From UBA7803 sp040219135 (lineage in GTDB: Bacteria; Pseudomonadota; Gammaproteobacteria; Pseudomonadales; Azotimanducaceae), in assembly GCA_040219135.1 (NCBI GenBank), contig JAVJTA010000017.1:496001-560000 (forward strand): DNA of 64,000 nucleotides. The letters are read 5' to 3'. The notes under the pieces are model-generated. The model was not told the DNA's origin, did no database searches, and saw only the letters and a list, made by a program, of their open reading frames with translations. Each line of letters begins with the position of its first letter. Position 1 is the stretch's first letter. Below, one piece after another: positions 43,181-50,977 of the stretch. The translations under genes and the position numbers were made by a program.

Positions 43181-44522
43181 ATCCCTGATCGAACGCCTCG
43201 ATGCCCGCCTGGACGCGCTACCCGCGCGATTCCAGATGAAGGGCCGGGTGCGTCGGGTGGTCGGTGAAACCGTGGCGGTGAGCGGCTGCGCGCTCGGTCT
43301 CGGCGAGCGCTGCCGCATCGACATCGGCGATAAGCGTGTCGACGCCGAGGTCATCGGTCTCGGCGACGGCGAGATCCTGGTGCAGCCGCTGGCCGACATC
43401 CGCGGGCTGAACGTCGGAGCCCTGGTGCGGCGGGTCAGTCACAGCCTGGAACCGTGTCTGGACCATCTGCTCGGCCGGGTCGTGACCGGGCTGCTCGAGC
43501 CGGTGGACGGCGGCGCGGAGCTGCCGGTGAGTCGGCGCGCCCAGTGGATTCCGGAACGCATCAATCCGCTGGCTCGCCAGCCCATCGACGAACCGTTCGA
43601 TCTGGGCATTCGTGCGGTCAACGCACTGCTCACGGTCGGCGTCGGCCAGCGCATCGGCCTGTTCGCCGGAAGCGGCGTGGGCAAGAGCGTGCTGCTCGGA
43701 ATGATCGGCCGCTACGCCAAGGCGGATGTGGTGGTGGTCGGTCTGATCGGCGAGCGCGGCAGGGAAGTGCGCGAGTTCGTCGAAGAGAACCTCGGCGTTG
43801 GCCTGCGCAACTCGGTGGTCGTGGCTTCGCCCGCGGACGACTCGCCGGTCATGCGCATCCGCGCGGCGTTTGCGGCGACTCAGATCGCCGAGCGCTTTCG
43901 CGCGGAAGGCAAGCGCGTGCTGCTGATGATGGACTCGCTCACGCGGGTGGCGCAGGCCCAGCGCGAGGTGGGGCTGGCGGCCGGCGAGCCGCCGACCACC
44001 AAAGGCTACACGCCGTCGGTGTTCCGGCTGCTGCCGCGTCTGGTGGAGCGGGCCGGCAACCTTTCCCGAGGTGAGGGCTCGATCACCGCCGTGTACACGG
44101 TGCTCACCGAAGAGGACGACCTCCAGGAGCCGGTTGCCGATGCGGCGCGGGCGATTCTCGACGGCCACCTGGTTCTCGATCGCCGTCTCGCCGAGGCCGG
44201 CGTGTATCCGGCCATCGACGTCGCCAGCTCGATCAGCCGGGTCATGCCGCGGGTCGTGGACGCCGATCAGGAGCGCCAGGCCCGGCTGTTCAAGCAGCTC
44301 TGGAGCCGCTACCGCGAGCAGGAAGATCTGATCAGCGTCGGCGCCTACGCGCCGGGATCCGACCCGCTGACCGATCAGGCGATCGCCATGCAGCCGCAGC
44401 TGCGCGGCTTCGTGGCCCAGGACACCACCGAATCCGTGAATCTGGAGAAGAGCGCTCGCTCGCTCGGTCAGATCGTTGGCCCGGTAGCGCAGAAACTCAA
44501 CCGACCCGCCAGCGCGGGGTGA
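43164..44522 (+). CDS. fliI: flagellum-specific ATPase FliI
   Basis: A 452-residue F1-beta-like ATPase. Seen: the P-loop GLFAGSGVGKSVLLGMIGRYA, Walker B VLLMMDSLTRVAQAQREVGLAAGEPPTTKGYTPSVF and EGSITAVYTVLTEEDDLQEPVADAARAILDGH. It energises the start of substrate export with FliH and FliJ. The length is normal. Confidence 0.97.
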   Translation: MTSPVESLIERLDARLDALPARFQMKGRVRRVVGETVAVSGCALGLGERCRIDIGDKRVDAEVIGLGDGEILVQPLADIRGLNVGALVRRVSHSLEPCLDHLLGRVVTGLLEPVDGGAELPVSRRAQWIPERINPLARQPIDEPFDLGIRAVNALLTVGVGQRIGLFAGSGVGKSVLLGMIGRYAKADVVVVGLIGERGREVREFVEENLGVGLRNSVVVASPADDSPVMRIRAAFAATQIAERFRAEGKRVLLMMDSLTRVAQAQREVGLAAGEPPTTKGYTPSVFRLLPRLVERAGNLSRGEGSITAVYTVLTEEDDLQEPVADAARAILDGHLVLDRRLAEAGVYPAIDVASSISRVMPRVVDADQERQARLFKQLWSRYREQEDLISVGAYAPGSDPLTDQAIAMQPQLRGFVAQDTTESVNLEKSARSLGQIVGPVAQKLNRPASAG

Positions 44523-44532
44523 AGAGGACCTC

Positions 44533-44979
44533 ATGAGTCGATACGACCGAAGCGAGAAGCTGCAGACCCTGGTGCGCCTGCTGAGTCACCGCGAAGAGCA
44601 GGCCAAACGCCGGCTGGCGCAGCGCCAGCAGGCGGTCAGCGGCGCGCAGTCGAAATCCGAGCAGCTGACCGAGCTGCAGCGCGAGTATCGCCAGCGCCTC
44701 GAGGGCAGCAGCGAGTCCGGCGTGCGTGCCAGCGACCTGCAGCTGCTGAGGCGTTTCAACCAGTCGCTGGACGAAGTGGTCGAGGTGCAGTCGCTGCAGG
44801 TCGACCGGTTGCGCCAGGAGCTCGAGCAGGCCCAGTCCGACTGCCTGGCGGCGCTGGTCAAACGACGCGGCGGCGAGCGCCTGGAGGAGAACCGGCAGCG
44901 GCGTGAGAACGAACGGGCGCGGCGGCGCGAACGTGTCGTGGCGTCGGATCGGGCGGCGCAGCGCAACCGCGAGCACTAG
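44533..44979 (+). CDS. fliJ: flagellar export protein FliJ
   Basis: A 148-residue, almost entirely coiled-coil protein rich in Q, R and E (LLSHREEQAKRRLAQRQQAVSGAQSKSEQLTELQREY). It matches FliJ in length and position after fliI. FliJ is the gamma-subunit-like stalk of the export ATPase. Its TAG stop overlaps the left arm of the inverted repeat at 44976-45004. Confidence 0.92.
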   Translation: MSRYDRSEKLQTLVRLLSHREEQAKRRLAQRQQAVSGAQSKSEQLTELQREYRQRLEGSSESGVRASDLQLLRRFNQSLDEVVEVQSLQVDRLRQELEQAQSDCLAALVKRRGGERLEENRQRRENERARRRERVVASDRAAQRNREH

Positions 44980-45004
44980 TGTACGGCGCGGCGCAGTACA
45001 CTAG
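44976..45004. repeat. inverted repeat between fliJ and fliK
   Basis: CTAGTGTAC and GTACACTAG are perfect 9-bp arms separated by 11 bases. They lie immediately before the fliK sigma54 promoter. The left arm repeats the sequence at 42592. It may be a terminator-like hairpin for fliJ or an operator for fliK. Confidence 0.6.
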
Positions 45005-45005
45005 C

Positions 45006-45021
45006 TGGCAGCGATCTTGCA
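45006..45021 (+). promoter_or_regulatory. sigma54 promoter of fliK
   Basis: TGGCAGCGATCTTGCA fits TGGCA-N6-TTGCW with GG and GC exactly 10 bases apart. It is 35 bases before the fliK ATG. It would restart transcription in the middle of the fli operon. Confidence 0.82.
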
Positions 45022-45055
45022 TTGAGTTACGGGTCTCCGTGGGTGAACCCGACGC

Positions 45056-46777
45056 ATGAATTCGATCTCCGAGCTGTTCTTCGGACCGCTGCTGCAGTCC
45101 CCGGTCCCGGCTGCGTTGGGGGCCGCGACCAGCGCAGGCCCGGACGCCAGCCCGTTTGCGGTGAGCCTGGGCGATGCCAGAGCCGCGCAGCCGTCGCCGG
45201 CCACGCCGGCCGCGCCGGGCGCGCCGGGCACGACGCCGACCCGGACGGGCACGGCGGACCGTGAAGATCCTGATCCCGGTGATGATCCCGGTCAGGATCC
45301 GATGCGCCTCGGAGCTTCCGCCACGATCCCGCCCGAGGGCCCGCCCGTTGCGGGGGTTCCGGCGCTTCCCGCCTGGCTGGCCGTCCCGGCACCGCAACCG
45401 GGTGACGTCGAAACGGCATTGACACCTCAGCAGACCGGCAGTCGTCTGCCGCAGGCAGCGGCCGAAGGCGGCAAACTCCTGCCGCTGTCCGCCAGCGGCG
45501 GAGTGGCTGTCGCGCCTGGTGGACTTGCGTCGGCCGCAGCCGTCGTGCCCGCGGCCCCTGGCGCCACGACCGGCGCAGATGCCGCCGCGGCGTCTGCCGC
45601 TGGCGCGGCTCGAGGCGAGGTCAGCGCTCCCGGCCAGCCGGCAACGGCCCACGCGTTACCCGTCGAGGCGCTGCGCGGTCCCGGCCATCCGATCGTCGGC
45701 GACCGGGTCGTCGCGGGCGCGGACACGCCGCTGCCGGCCTCTTCCGGGCAGGCGCCCGGCGCTCCCCAGCGCCACGAACGGCGCGCCGTGCCGGCCCAGA
45801 CCCGGACCGCACCTGCTGCCGGCGCCGTTTCCGCGGCCGCCCTGGGTGCCGGGGCCGACGCTCCGGAGTCCGTGTCGATGCTCGCCGCGGCGCCGAAAGT
45901 CGCGCCGGGAACGTCGGTGCATCCGGGCGCCGCAGCGGGATCGAGCGCCGCCGATGGGCCCGTCGCGCCGCGCGCGCCGGGTGTCGTGGAAACGTTGCCT
46001 CCCGCACCCGCCGGCGCTGCTGCGGCGGCCGCTTCAGCGGCCGCTCTGCTGGAACGCATCGGCCAGGGTCTGGCCGATGCGCCCGCCGGGCTGCCGCGCG
46101 CCGCTGCGCCGGGGGGCATCGCCCTGCAGCCGTTGCCGGTCCCGGCGGTCGGGGACGCGCGCCCGGACGCGGTACCGGTGGGCGATGCCGCCGCGGTGGC
46201 GGCAACGCTCGATCGGCGCGCGCTGCTCGAAGCCGCGGGTCGACAGCGGGGGTCGCGCGAGGCGAATGGCTCCGCCACCGAGACGGCGGACCGGTCCGCC
46301 GGCGTCGCCGTGGAGAGCAGCGAACAGCGCAACAACACGCTCACCCAGCGACCGGTTCTGCCGGTGCTGGCGCCGCGGGACCTGAGTGCGCTCGCCGAGC
46401 GCATCGAGATGCTGGCGCACCGCCGTCTCAGCAGCGCCAGCGTCAACCTCAAGCTGGGTGATCTCGGTGACGTCGGGATCAGCGTGCGCATGGAGTCGAG
46501 ACAGGCTCACGTGCAGTTCGTCGTGCAGGATCCGGCGGTCCGCGAGGCTCTCGAGAGCCAGCTGCCGCGGCTTCGGGCACTGCTCGCCGAAGGCGGCCTC
46601 GACCTCGGTGACGTTGCCGCAAACCTTCAGGGCCGGGGCGAGGGCAGCGGTCAGCGGGAATCCGCGCCGGCGGCAGCGCGCGGAAGCCGGCTTTCTGCAA
46701 GCGCCACGGGACCCGATCAGGTGACCGATTTCCGCCGTCGCCCGGACGGTGACCGGCTGCTTGACGCCTTCGTCTGA
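45056..46777 (+). CDS. fliK: hook-length control protein FliK
   Basis: 573 residues (E. coli 405). The N-terminal three quarters are Ala/Pro/Gly-rich and disordered, as expected of the molecular ruler. The conserved FliK C-terminal domain is at about 440-530 (RDLSALAERIEMLAHRRLSSASVNLKLGDLGDVGISVRM, then VREALESQLPRLRALLAEGGL). The extra ruler length may go with the unusually large hook subunit; that is inference. A palindrome follows 5 bases after the stop. Confidence 0.93.
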   Translation: MNSISELFFGPLLQSPVPAALGAATSAGPDASPFAVSLGDARAAQPSPATPAAPGAPGTTPTRTGTADREDPDPGDDPGQDPMRLGASATIPPEGPPVAGVPALPAWLAVPAPQPGDVETALTPQQTGSRLPQAAAEGGKLLPLSASGGVAVAPGGLASAAAVVPAAPGATTGADAAAASAAGAARGEVSAPGQPATAHALPVEALRGPGHPIVGDRVVAGADTPLPASSGQAPGAPQRHERRAVPAQTRTAPAAGAVSAAALGAGADAPESVSMLAAAPKVAPGTSVHPGAAAGSSAADGPVAPRAPGVVETLPPAPAGAAAAAASAAALLERIGQGLADAPAGLPRAAAPGGIALQPLPVPAVGDARPDAVPVGDAAAVAATLDRRALLEAAGRQRGSREANGSATETADRSAGVAVESSEQRNNTLTQRPVLPVLAPRDLSALAERIEMLAHRRLSSASVNLKLGDLGDVGISVRMESRQAHVQFVVQDPAVREALESQLPRLRALLAEGGLDLGDVAANLQGRGEGSGQRESAPAAARGSRLSASATGPDQVTDFRRRPDGDRLLDAFV

Positions 46778-46782
46778 CGATC

Positions 46783-46800
46783 GCGACGGAATTCCGTCGC
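46783..46800. terminator. perfect 18-bp palindrome after fliK
   Basis: GCGACGGAATTCCGTCGC is fully self-complementary and begins 5 bases after the fliK stop. It could end the fliK transcript or bind a dimeric regulator. A second hairpin, CGCCGG-gatt-CCGGCG, lies at 46844-46859 in the fliL leader. Confidence 0.45.
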
Positions 46801-46828
46801 CGCGCCTCGCGAACTTCGGATTCTTTTC

Positions 46829-46834
46829 TACACT
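46829..46834 (+). promoter_or_regulatory. possible -10 element before fliL
   Basis: TACACT lies 70 bases upstream of the fliL ATG, between two hairpins. It matches 4 of 6 bases of a sigma70 -10 and no clear -35 is seen. The same hexamer precedes fapA (7016) and cheY2 (15247). Confidence 0.3.
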
Positions 46835-46904
46835 TCCTGTGAACGCCGGGATTCCGGCGCCGTGAGGCGCTCCCGGCGCCAACGAAACAACCGCAGGATC
46901 GTGT

Positions 46905-47363
46905 ATGAACAAGCGCGTGCTCATCATCGGTGGGGTGGCGGTGGCGCTCGGGGTCCAGATCGCCCTGGCGCTGTTCTTCTGGTCCCGGAGTGATGCCGAC
47001 CCGGCCAGCGAAGCCGAGTCCGAAGGCGTGGCGAGCGTGTTCCAGAAGGCCATCTACCACAATCTCCGTCCTCCCTTCGTGGTCACCCTGCCGTACGGCA
47101 GCCGCCAGTTCATGCTGCAGGCCGATCTTGCCGTCATGGCCCACGACCCCGCTGCCATCGACTCCGTGATCCGTCACGGGCCGCTGATCCGCGCCGAGGT
47201 GATCGGCTTCCTGACCGACCTGGACCCGGAGAAGGTGCAGAGCCGGGACGGCAAGCAGGAGATGCTCGACGGCCTGACCGAACTGATCAACGGGGCGCTG
47301 AAGACGCAGGCCGCCGGCGCCGGCGTCGACGCGGTTCTGTTCAACAACCTGGTAATGCAGTGA
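46905..47363 (+). CDS. fliL: flagellar basal-body protein FliL
   Basis: A 152-residue, single-pass inner membrane protein. The TM is at about 4-25 (VLIIGGVAVALGVQIALALFFW). The periplasmic domain has the FliL pattern (RPPFVVTLPYGSRQFMLQADLAVMAHDP, VIRHGPLIRAEVIGFL). FliL supports stator function. It is followed directly by fliN, not fliM. Confidence 0.92.
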   Translation: MNKRVLIIGGVAVALGVQIALALFFWSRSDADPASEAESEGVASVFQKAIYHNLRPPFVVTLPYGSRQFMLQADLAVMAHDPAAIDSVIRHGPLIRAEVIGFLTDLDPEKVQSRDGKQEMLDGLTELINGALKTQAAGAGVDAVLFNNLVMQ

Positions 47364-47375
47364 TCGGAGAATCCC

Positions 47376-47726
47376 ATGAGTGACGAGACCACCAATGCTC
47401 CGGAGAAGCCGCCGGCGGAGGCTTCCGGCCCCGAAGGTGAGGCATTCGACGAGGTTGCCGATGCCGATCGCAATCTCGACGTGATAATGGACATACCGGT
47501 GCGGCTGTCCATGGAGGTCGGCAGCGCCAGCGTGAGCATCCGCAAGCTGCTCAAGCTCAATCGCGGCTCTGTGGTCGAGCTGGACCGGCTCGCCGGTGAA
47601 CCGCTGGACGTGCTGGTGAACGGCCGCCTGATCGCCCACGGCGAGGTGGTGGTGGTGAACGACAAGTTCGGCATCCGCCTGCACGACGTGGTCAGCGCCA
47701 AGCAGCGCATCGAGACTCTCAACTGA
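47376..47726 (+). CDS. fliN: flagellar motor switch protein FliN
   Basis: A 116-residue C-ring protein. The SpoA domain is complete (DVIMDIPVRLSMEVGSASVSIRKLLKLNRGSVVELDRLAGEPLDVLVNGRLIAHGEVVVVNDKFGIRL). The N-terminal 35 residues are acidic and variable. It lies directly after fliL because fliM has moved to 15653. Confidence 0.96.
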   Translation: MSDETTNAPEKPPAEASGPEGEAFDEVADADRNLDVIMDIPVRLSMEVGSASVSIRKLLKLNRGSVVELDRLAGEPLDVLVNGRLIAHGEVVVVNDKFGIRLHDVVSAKQRIETLN

Positions 47727-47728
47727 GC

Positions 47729-48055
47729 ATGGACGCCACCGGCAACGTGATCCAGGTGCTGCTCGCGCTTGGCGCCGTCATCGCGCTCGTGCTGCTGTGC
47801 GCGTTCGCTGCGCGCCGCATGATGGGCGGCGTGCAGAGCGGCGCCGGAAACCAGATCCGGGTTCTGGCGGTGCGTCCGCTGGGATCCCGCGAGCGCCTGG
47901 TGCTGGTGGAAGTCGGTGGCGAGGTGACCCTGCTCGGCGTCACCCAGAACGGCATATCGGCGCTGCGGGAGGTGCCCGCCAGCGTCGCCGAGGGCGTGCC
48001 CCCGGTGCCGAGTTTTTCCGATGCCCTCGGCCGTCTGATGAGGAAGAGCCAGTGA
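47729..48055 (+). CDS. fliO: flagellar export component FliO
   Basis: A 108-residue protein with one TM (about 6-28) and a FliO cytoplasmic domain (IRVLAVRPLGSRERLVLVEVGGEVTLLGVTQNGISAL). FliO assists assembly of the FliP ring. It is 2 bases after fliN and overlaps fliP by one base. Confidence 0.92.
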   Translation: MDATGNVIQVLLALGAVIALVLLCAFAARRMMGGVQSGAGNQIRVLAVRPLGSRERLVLVEVGGEVTLLGVTQNGISALREVPASVAEGVPPVPSFSDALGRLMRKSQ

Positions 48056-48807
48056 TGGTCCGTCATCCGGCACGACCGCTGGCTCTGCTGGCGATGCTAC
48101 TGGTCCCGGGCGTGGCGCTGGCTGCGCCCGAACTGCCGCTGGCTACGGTGACCGGCGCCGATGGTTCCAGCGAGAGCTACAGCGTGAGCATTCAGATCCT
48201 CGCGCTGATGACCATGCTCACGCTGCTGCCGTCGCTGGTCATCATGATGACGGCGTTCACCCGCATCATCGTCGTGTTCGCGATCCTGCGTCAGGCGCTC
48301 GGCCTGCAGCAGACGCCGTCGAATCAGATTCTCATCGGCCTGGCGCTGTTCCTGACCATTTTCGTCATGATGCCGGTGCTCGAACGCGTCAACGAGAACG
48401 CCGTTGCACCGTACATGGCGGAGACCATCAGCGCGCAGGATGCGATGCAGGCGGCTTCGCTGCCGATCCGCGAGTTCATGATGTCGCAGACCCGCGAGGC
48501 CGATCTGGCACTGTTCATGGATCTTGCCGACAGCCAGGCGGCCACCCCGGAGGAGGTCAACTTCTTCGTGCTGGTGCCGGCGTTTATGACGAGCGAACTG
48601 AAGACCGCGTTTCAGATGGGCTTCATGATCTTCATTCCGTTTCTCGTCATCGACCTGATCGTGGCCAGCGTGCTGATGTCCATGGGCATGATGATGCTGT
48701 CCCCGCTCATCATTTCGCTGCCCTTCAAGATCATGCTGTTCGTCGTCGTCGACGGCTGGGTGATGATCATGGGCACCCTGGCGAGCAGTTTTGGAGGCCT
48801 CACGTGA
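48055..48807 (+). CDS. fliP: flagellar export gate protein FliP
   Basis: A 250-residue protein with a cleavable signal peptide (LALLAMLLVPGVALAA) and four TM segments. Conserved blocks are LTLLPSLVIMMTAFTRIIVVFAILRQALGLQQTPSNQILIGLALFLT and FQMGFMIFIPFLVIDLIVASVLMSMGMMMLSP. It is the core of the export gate. The ATG at 48055 sits inside the fliO stop. Confidence 0.97.
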   Translation: MVRHPARPLALLAMLLVPGVALAAPELPLATVTGADGSSESYSVSIQILALMTMLTLLPSLVIMMTAFTRIIVVFAILRQALGLQQTPSNQILIGLALFLTIFVMMPVLERVNENAVAPYMAETISAQDAMQAASLPIREFMMSQTREADLALFMDLADSQAATPEEVNFFVLVPAFMTSELKTAFQMGFMIFIPFLVIDLIVASVLMSMGMMMLSPLIISLPFKIMLFVVVDGWVMIMGTLASSFGGLT

Positions 48808-49073
48808 CCCAGGGCGACGTGCTGTACGTGTTCGGCGATGCGCTGTATCTGGTGGTGCTCGGCGTTGCCGTGCTGATCCTGCCGAGCCTGCTGGTCGGGC
48901 TGGTGGTCTCGGTGTTTCAGGCCGCTACCCAGATCAACGAGCAGACCCTGAGCTTCCTGCCGCGACTGCTGGCGACCCTGGTCACGATCATGGCCCTCGG
49001 GCCCTGGCTGCTCGGCCAGATGGTGGACGCTTTTCAGGAGCTCATGCTCATGATTCCCGGTCTGATCGGCTGA
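48804..49073 (+). CDS. fliQ: flagellar export gate protein FliQ
   Basis: An 89-residue, two-TM protein starting at GTG inside the fliP stop. Seen: YLVVLGVAVLILPSLLVGLVVSVFQAATQINEQTLSFLPRL. Length and sequence are fully typical. Confidence 0.95.
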   Translation: MTQGDVLYVFGDALYLVVLGVAVLILPSLLVGLVVSVFQAATQINEQTLSFLPRLLATLVTIMALGPWLLGQMVDAFQELMLMIPGLIG

Positions 49074-49077
49074 GCCG

Positions 49078-49848
49078 ATGGAAGTCTCCGTCGACAGCCT
49101 GATTGATTGGGCCAGCCAGGTGGTCTGGGCGACTCTGCGCATCGGCGGTTTCATCATGGTCGTGCCGATCCTCGGCAATCAGATGGTCTCGCCGCGAATC
49201 AAAGTGGCGCTGTCCTTCGCAATCGGTGTGGCGGTGGCGCCGCTGCTCACCGCGATGCCGCGGATCGACGACTTCTCCCTGCTCACCGTGATGACCATGG
49301 CCGAGCAGCTGCTCACCGGCATCGGTCTCGGCTTCGCCACCAGCGTGTTCTTTCAGCTGTTCGTGGTCGCCGGTCAGTTCATGGGCATGCAGATGGGTCT
49401 CGGCTTCGCGATGATGGCCGATCCGGTGAACGGGGTGCAGGTCACCGCCTGGAGTCAGTTCTACCTGCTTCTGGTTTCGCTGATGTTTCTAGCGGTCAAC
49501 GGTCATCTGCTGATGCTCGAGATCGTGGTTCGCGGATTCGAGCTGTATCCCACCGGCATCGGCATACCGCTCACCGAGTTCGCCGAGCGCATCGCGGCGC
49601 TCGGCAGCTGGATGTTCGTCGGCGGCGTGCTGATCGCACTGCCGGCGGTGACGGCGCTGCTCATCGTCAACCTGGCGTTCGGCGTCATGAGCCGCAGCGC
49701 GCCGCAGCTCAACGTGTTCTCGCTCGGCTTCCCGTTCAGCATCGTCTTCGGGGCCGTGATCATGCTGGTCGCGCTGCAGGGCTGGCTGCCGCAGTTCGAT
49801 CGCATGTTCGCGGAGTTCGTCGACGTGGTCAGCGGCTGGATGCTCTGA
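49078..49848 (+). CDS. fliR: flagellar export gate protein FliR
   Basis: A 256-residue polytopic protein. Seen: VWATLRIGGFIMVVPILGNQMVSPRIKVALSFAIGVAVAPLL, GQFMGMQMGLGFAMMADP and LNVFSLGFPFSIVFGAVIM. It completes the FliPQR gate. It is separated from flhB by one base. Confidence 0.95.
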   Translation: MEVSVDSLIDWASQVVWATLRIGGFIMVVPILGNQMVSPRIKVALSFAIGVAVAPLLTAMPRIDDFSLLTVMTMAEQLLTGIGLGFATSVFFQLFVVAGQFMGMQMGLGFAMMADPVNGVQVTAWSQFYLLLVSLMFLAVNGHLLMLEIVVRGFELYPTGIGIPLTEFAERIAALGSWMFVGGVLIALPAVTALLIVNLAFGVMSRSAPQLNVFSLGFPFSIVFGAVIMLVALQGWLPQFDRMFAEFVDVVSGWML

Positions 49849-49849
49849 G

Positions 49850-50977
49850 ATGGCAGAAGAACAGCAGGGCCAGGAACGCACAGAAGAGCCGACACCCAGA
49901 CGCCTGCAGAAGGCCCGGGAAGAGGGTCAGGTCGCGCGCTCCCGGGAACTCACGTCCATGGCGCTGGTCACCGTCGGCGCGGCCACGCTGCTGCTGCTGT
50001 TCCCGAGTTCGGCGAAGCGCGTCGGTGGGCTGATGAGCCGCTGCTTCGAGCTTGCCGCCAACCCACAGGACAACATGTTCACCGTGCTCGAGACCGCCAT
50101 GCAGGCGGGTCTGGCCGCCGTTCTGCCGTTTCTCGTGGCGGTCACGGTCCTCGGCGGCGCGTCGATGGTGATGACCGGCGGCGTGGTTCTGTCGGCCAAG
50201 GCGTTCGCCTTCAAAGGCAGCCGGATCAGTCCGATCAGCGGCTTCAAGCGCATGTTTTCGGTGAAGTCGGTGATGGAGCTGGGAAAGTCGATTGCCAAAT
50301 TCCTGCTCATTGCCGGCATCTCGACGCTGGCGCTGTCCGGATTCGTCGACGGCATGCTGGCGCTGTCCGGACTGACCCTGGAATCCGCCGTTGCCGGCAG
50401 CGTTCAGTACGTGGGGCTCGCGCTTCTGTTCATCGGCATGTCCCTGGTCGTCGTGGCCGCGATCGACGTGCCGTTCCAGATCGCTCAGCACAGGAAGCAG
50501 CTGAAGATGACCAAGCAGGAGGTCAAGGACGAGCTCAAGGACTCCGAGGGCAAGCCCGAGGTCCGCTCGCGGATCCGTCAGCTGCAGCAGGAGATCTCCC
50601 AGCGTCAGATGCTCAAGAACGTCCCCGACGCCGACGTGATCATCACCAACCCGGAACACTACTCGGTGGCGCTGAAGTATGACGGCGATGCCATGGCGGC
50701 TCCGGTGGTGCTGGCGAAGGGCGCGGACCACATGGCGTTCCGGATCCGCGAGATCGGCAGGGCCAGCGATGTGCCGCAGATCGCGGTGCCACCCCTGGCG
50801 CGTGCGGTGTACTACGCCAGCGAGGTCGGAGAGGAGATACCGGGACCGCTGTACGTGGCGGTGGCCAAGGTGCTGGCCTACGTCTATCAGCTCGACATGT
50901 ACCGGCGCGGCCAGGTGAGGCAGGTGCCGGTGCTCGGCGAGGTCGACATTCCAACTGAATTTGCGGTGGATCGATGA
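49850..50977 (+). CDS. flhB: FlhB, export substrate-specificity switch, NPEH variant
   Basis: A 375-residue protein with an N-terminal EERTEEPTPRRLQKAREEGQVARS block, four TM segments and a cytoplasmic autocleavage domain. The cleavage motif, usually NPTH, reads NPEH here (residues 267-270, ITNPEHYSVALKYDG). Downstream blocks (VVLAKGADHMAFRIREIG; PPLARAVYYASEVGEEIPGPLYVAVAKVLAYVYQL) are normal. It overlaps flhA by 4 bases. Confidence 0.95.
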   Translation: MAEEQQGQERTEEPTPRRLQKAREEGQVARSRELTSMALVTVGAATLLLLFPSSAKRVGGLMSRCFELAANPQDNMFTVLETAMQAGLAAVLPFLVAVTVLGGASMVMTGGVVLSAKAFAFKGSRISPISGFKRMFSVKSVMELGKSIAKFLLIAGISTLALSGFVDGMLALSGLTLESAVAGSVQYVGLALLFIGMSLVVVAAIDVPFQIAQHRKQLKMTKQEVKDELKDSEGKPEVRSRIRQLQQEISQRQMLKNVPDADVIITNPEHYSVALKYDGDAMAAPVVLAKGADHMAFRIREIGRASDVPQIAVPPLARAVYYASEVGEEIPGPLYVAVAKVLAYVYQLDMYRRGQVRQVPVLGEVDIPTEFAVDR

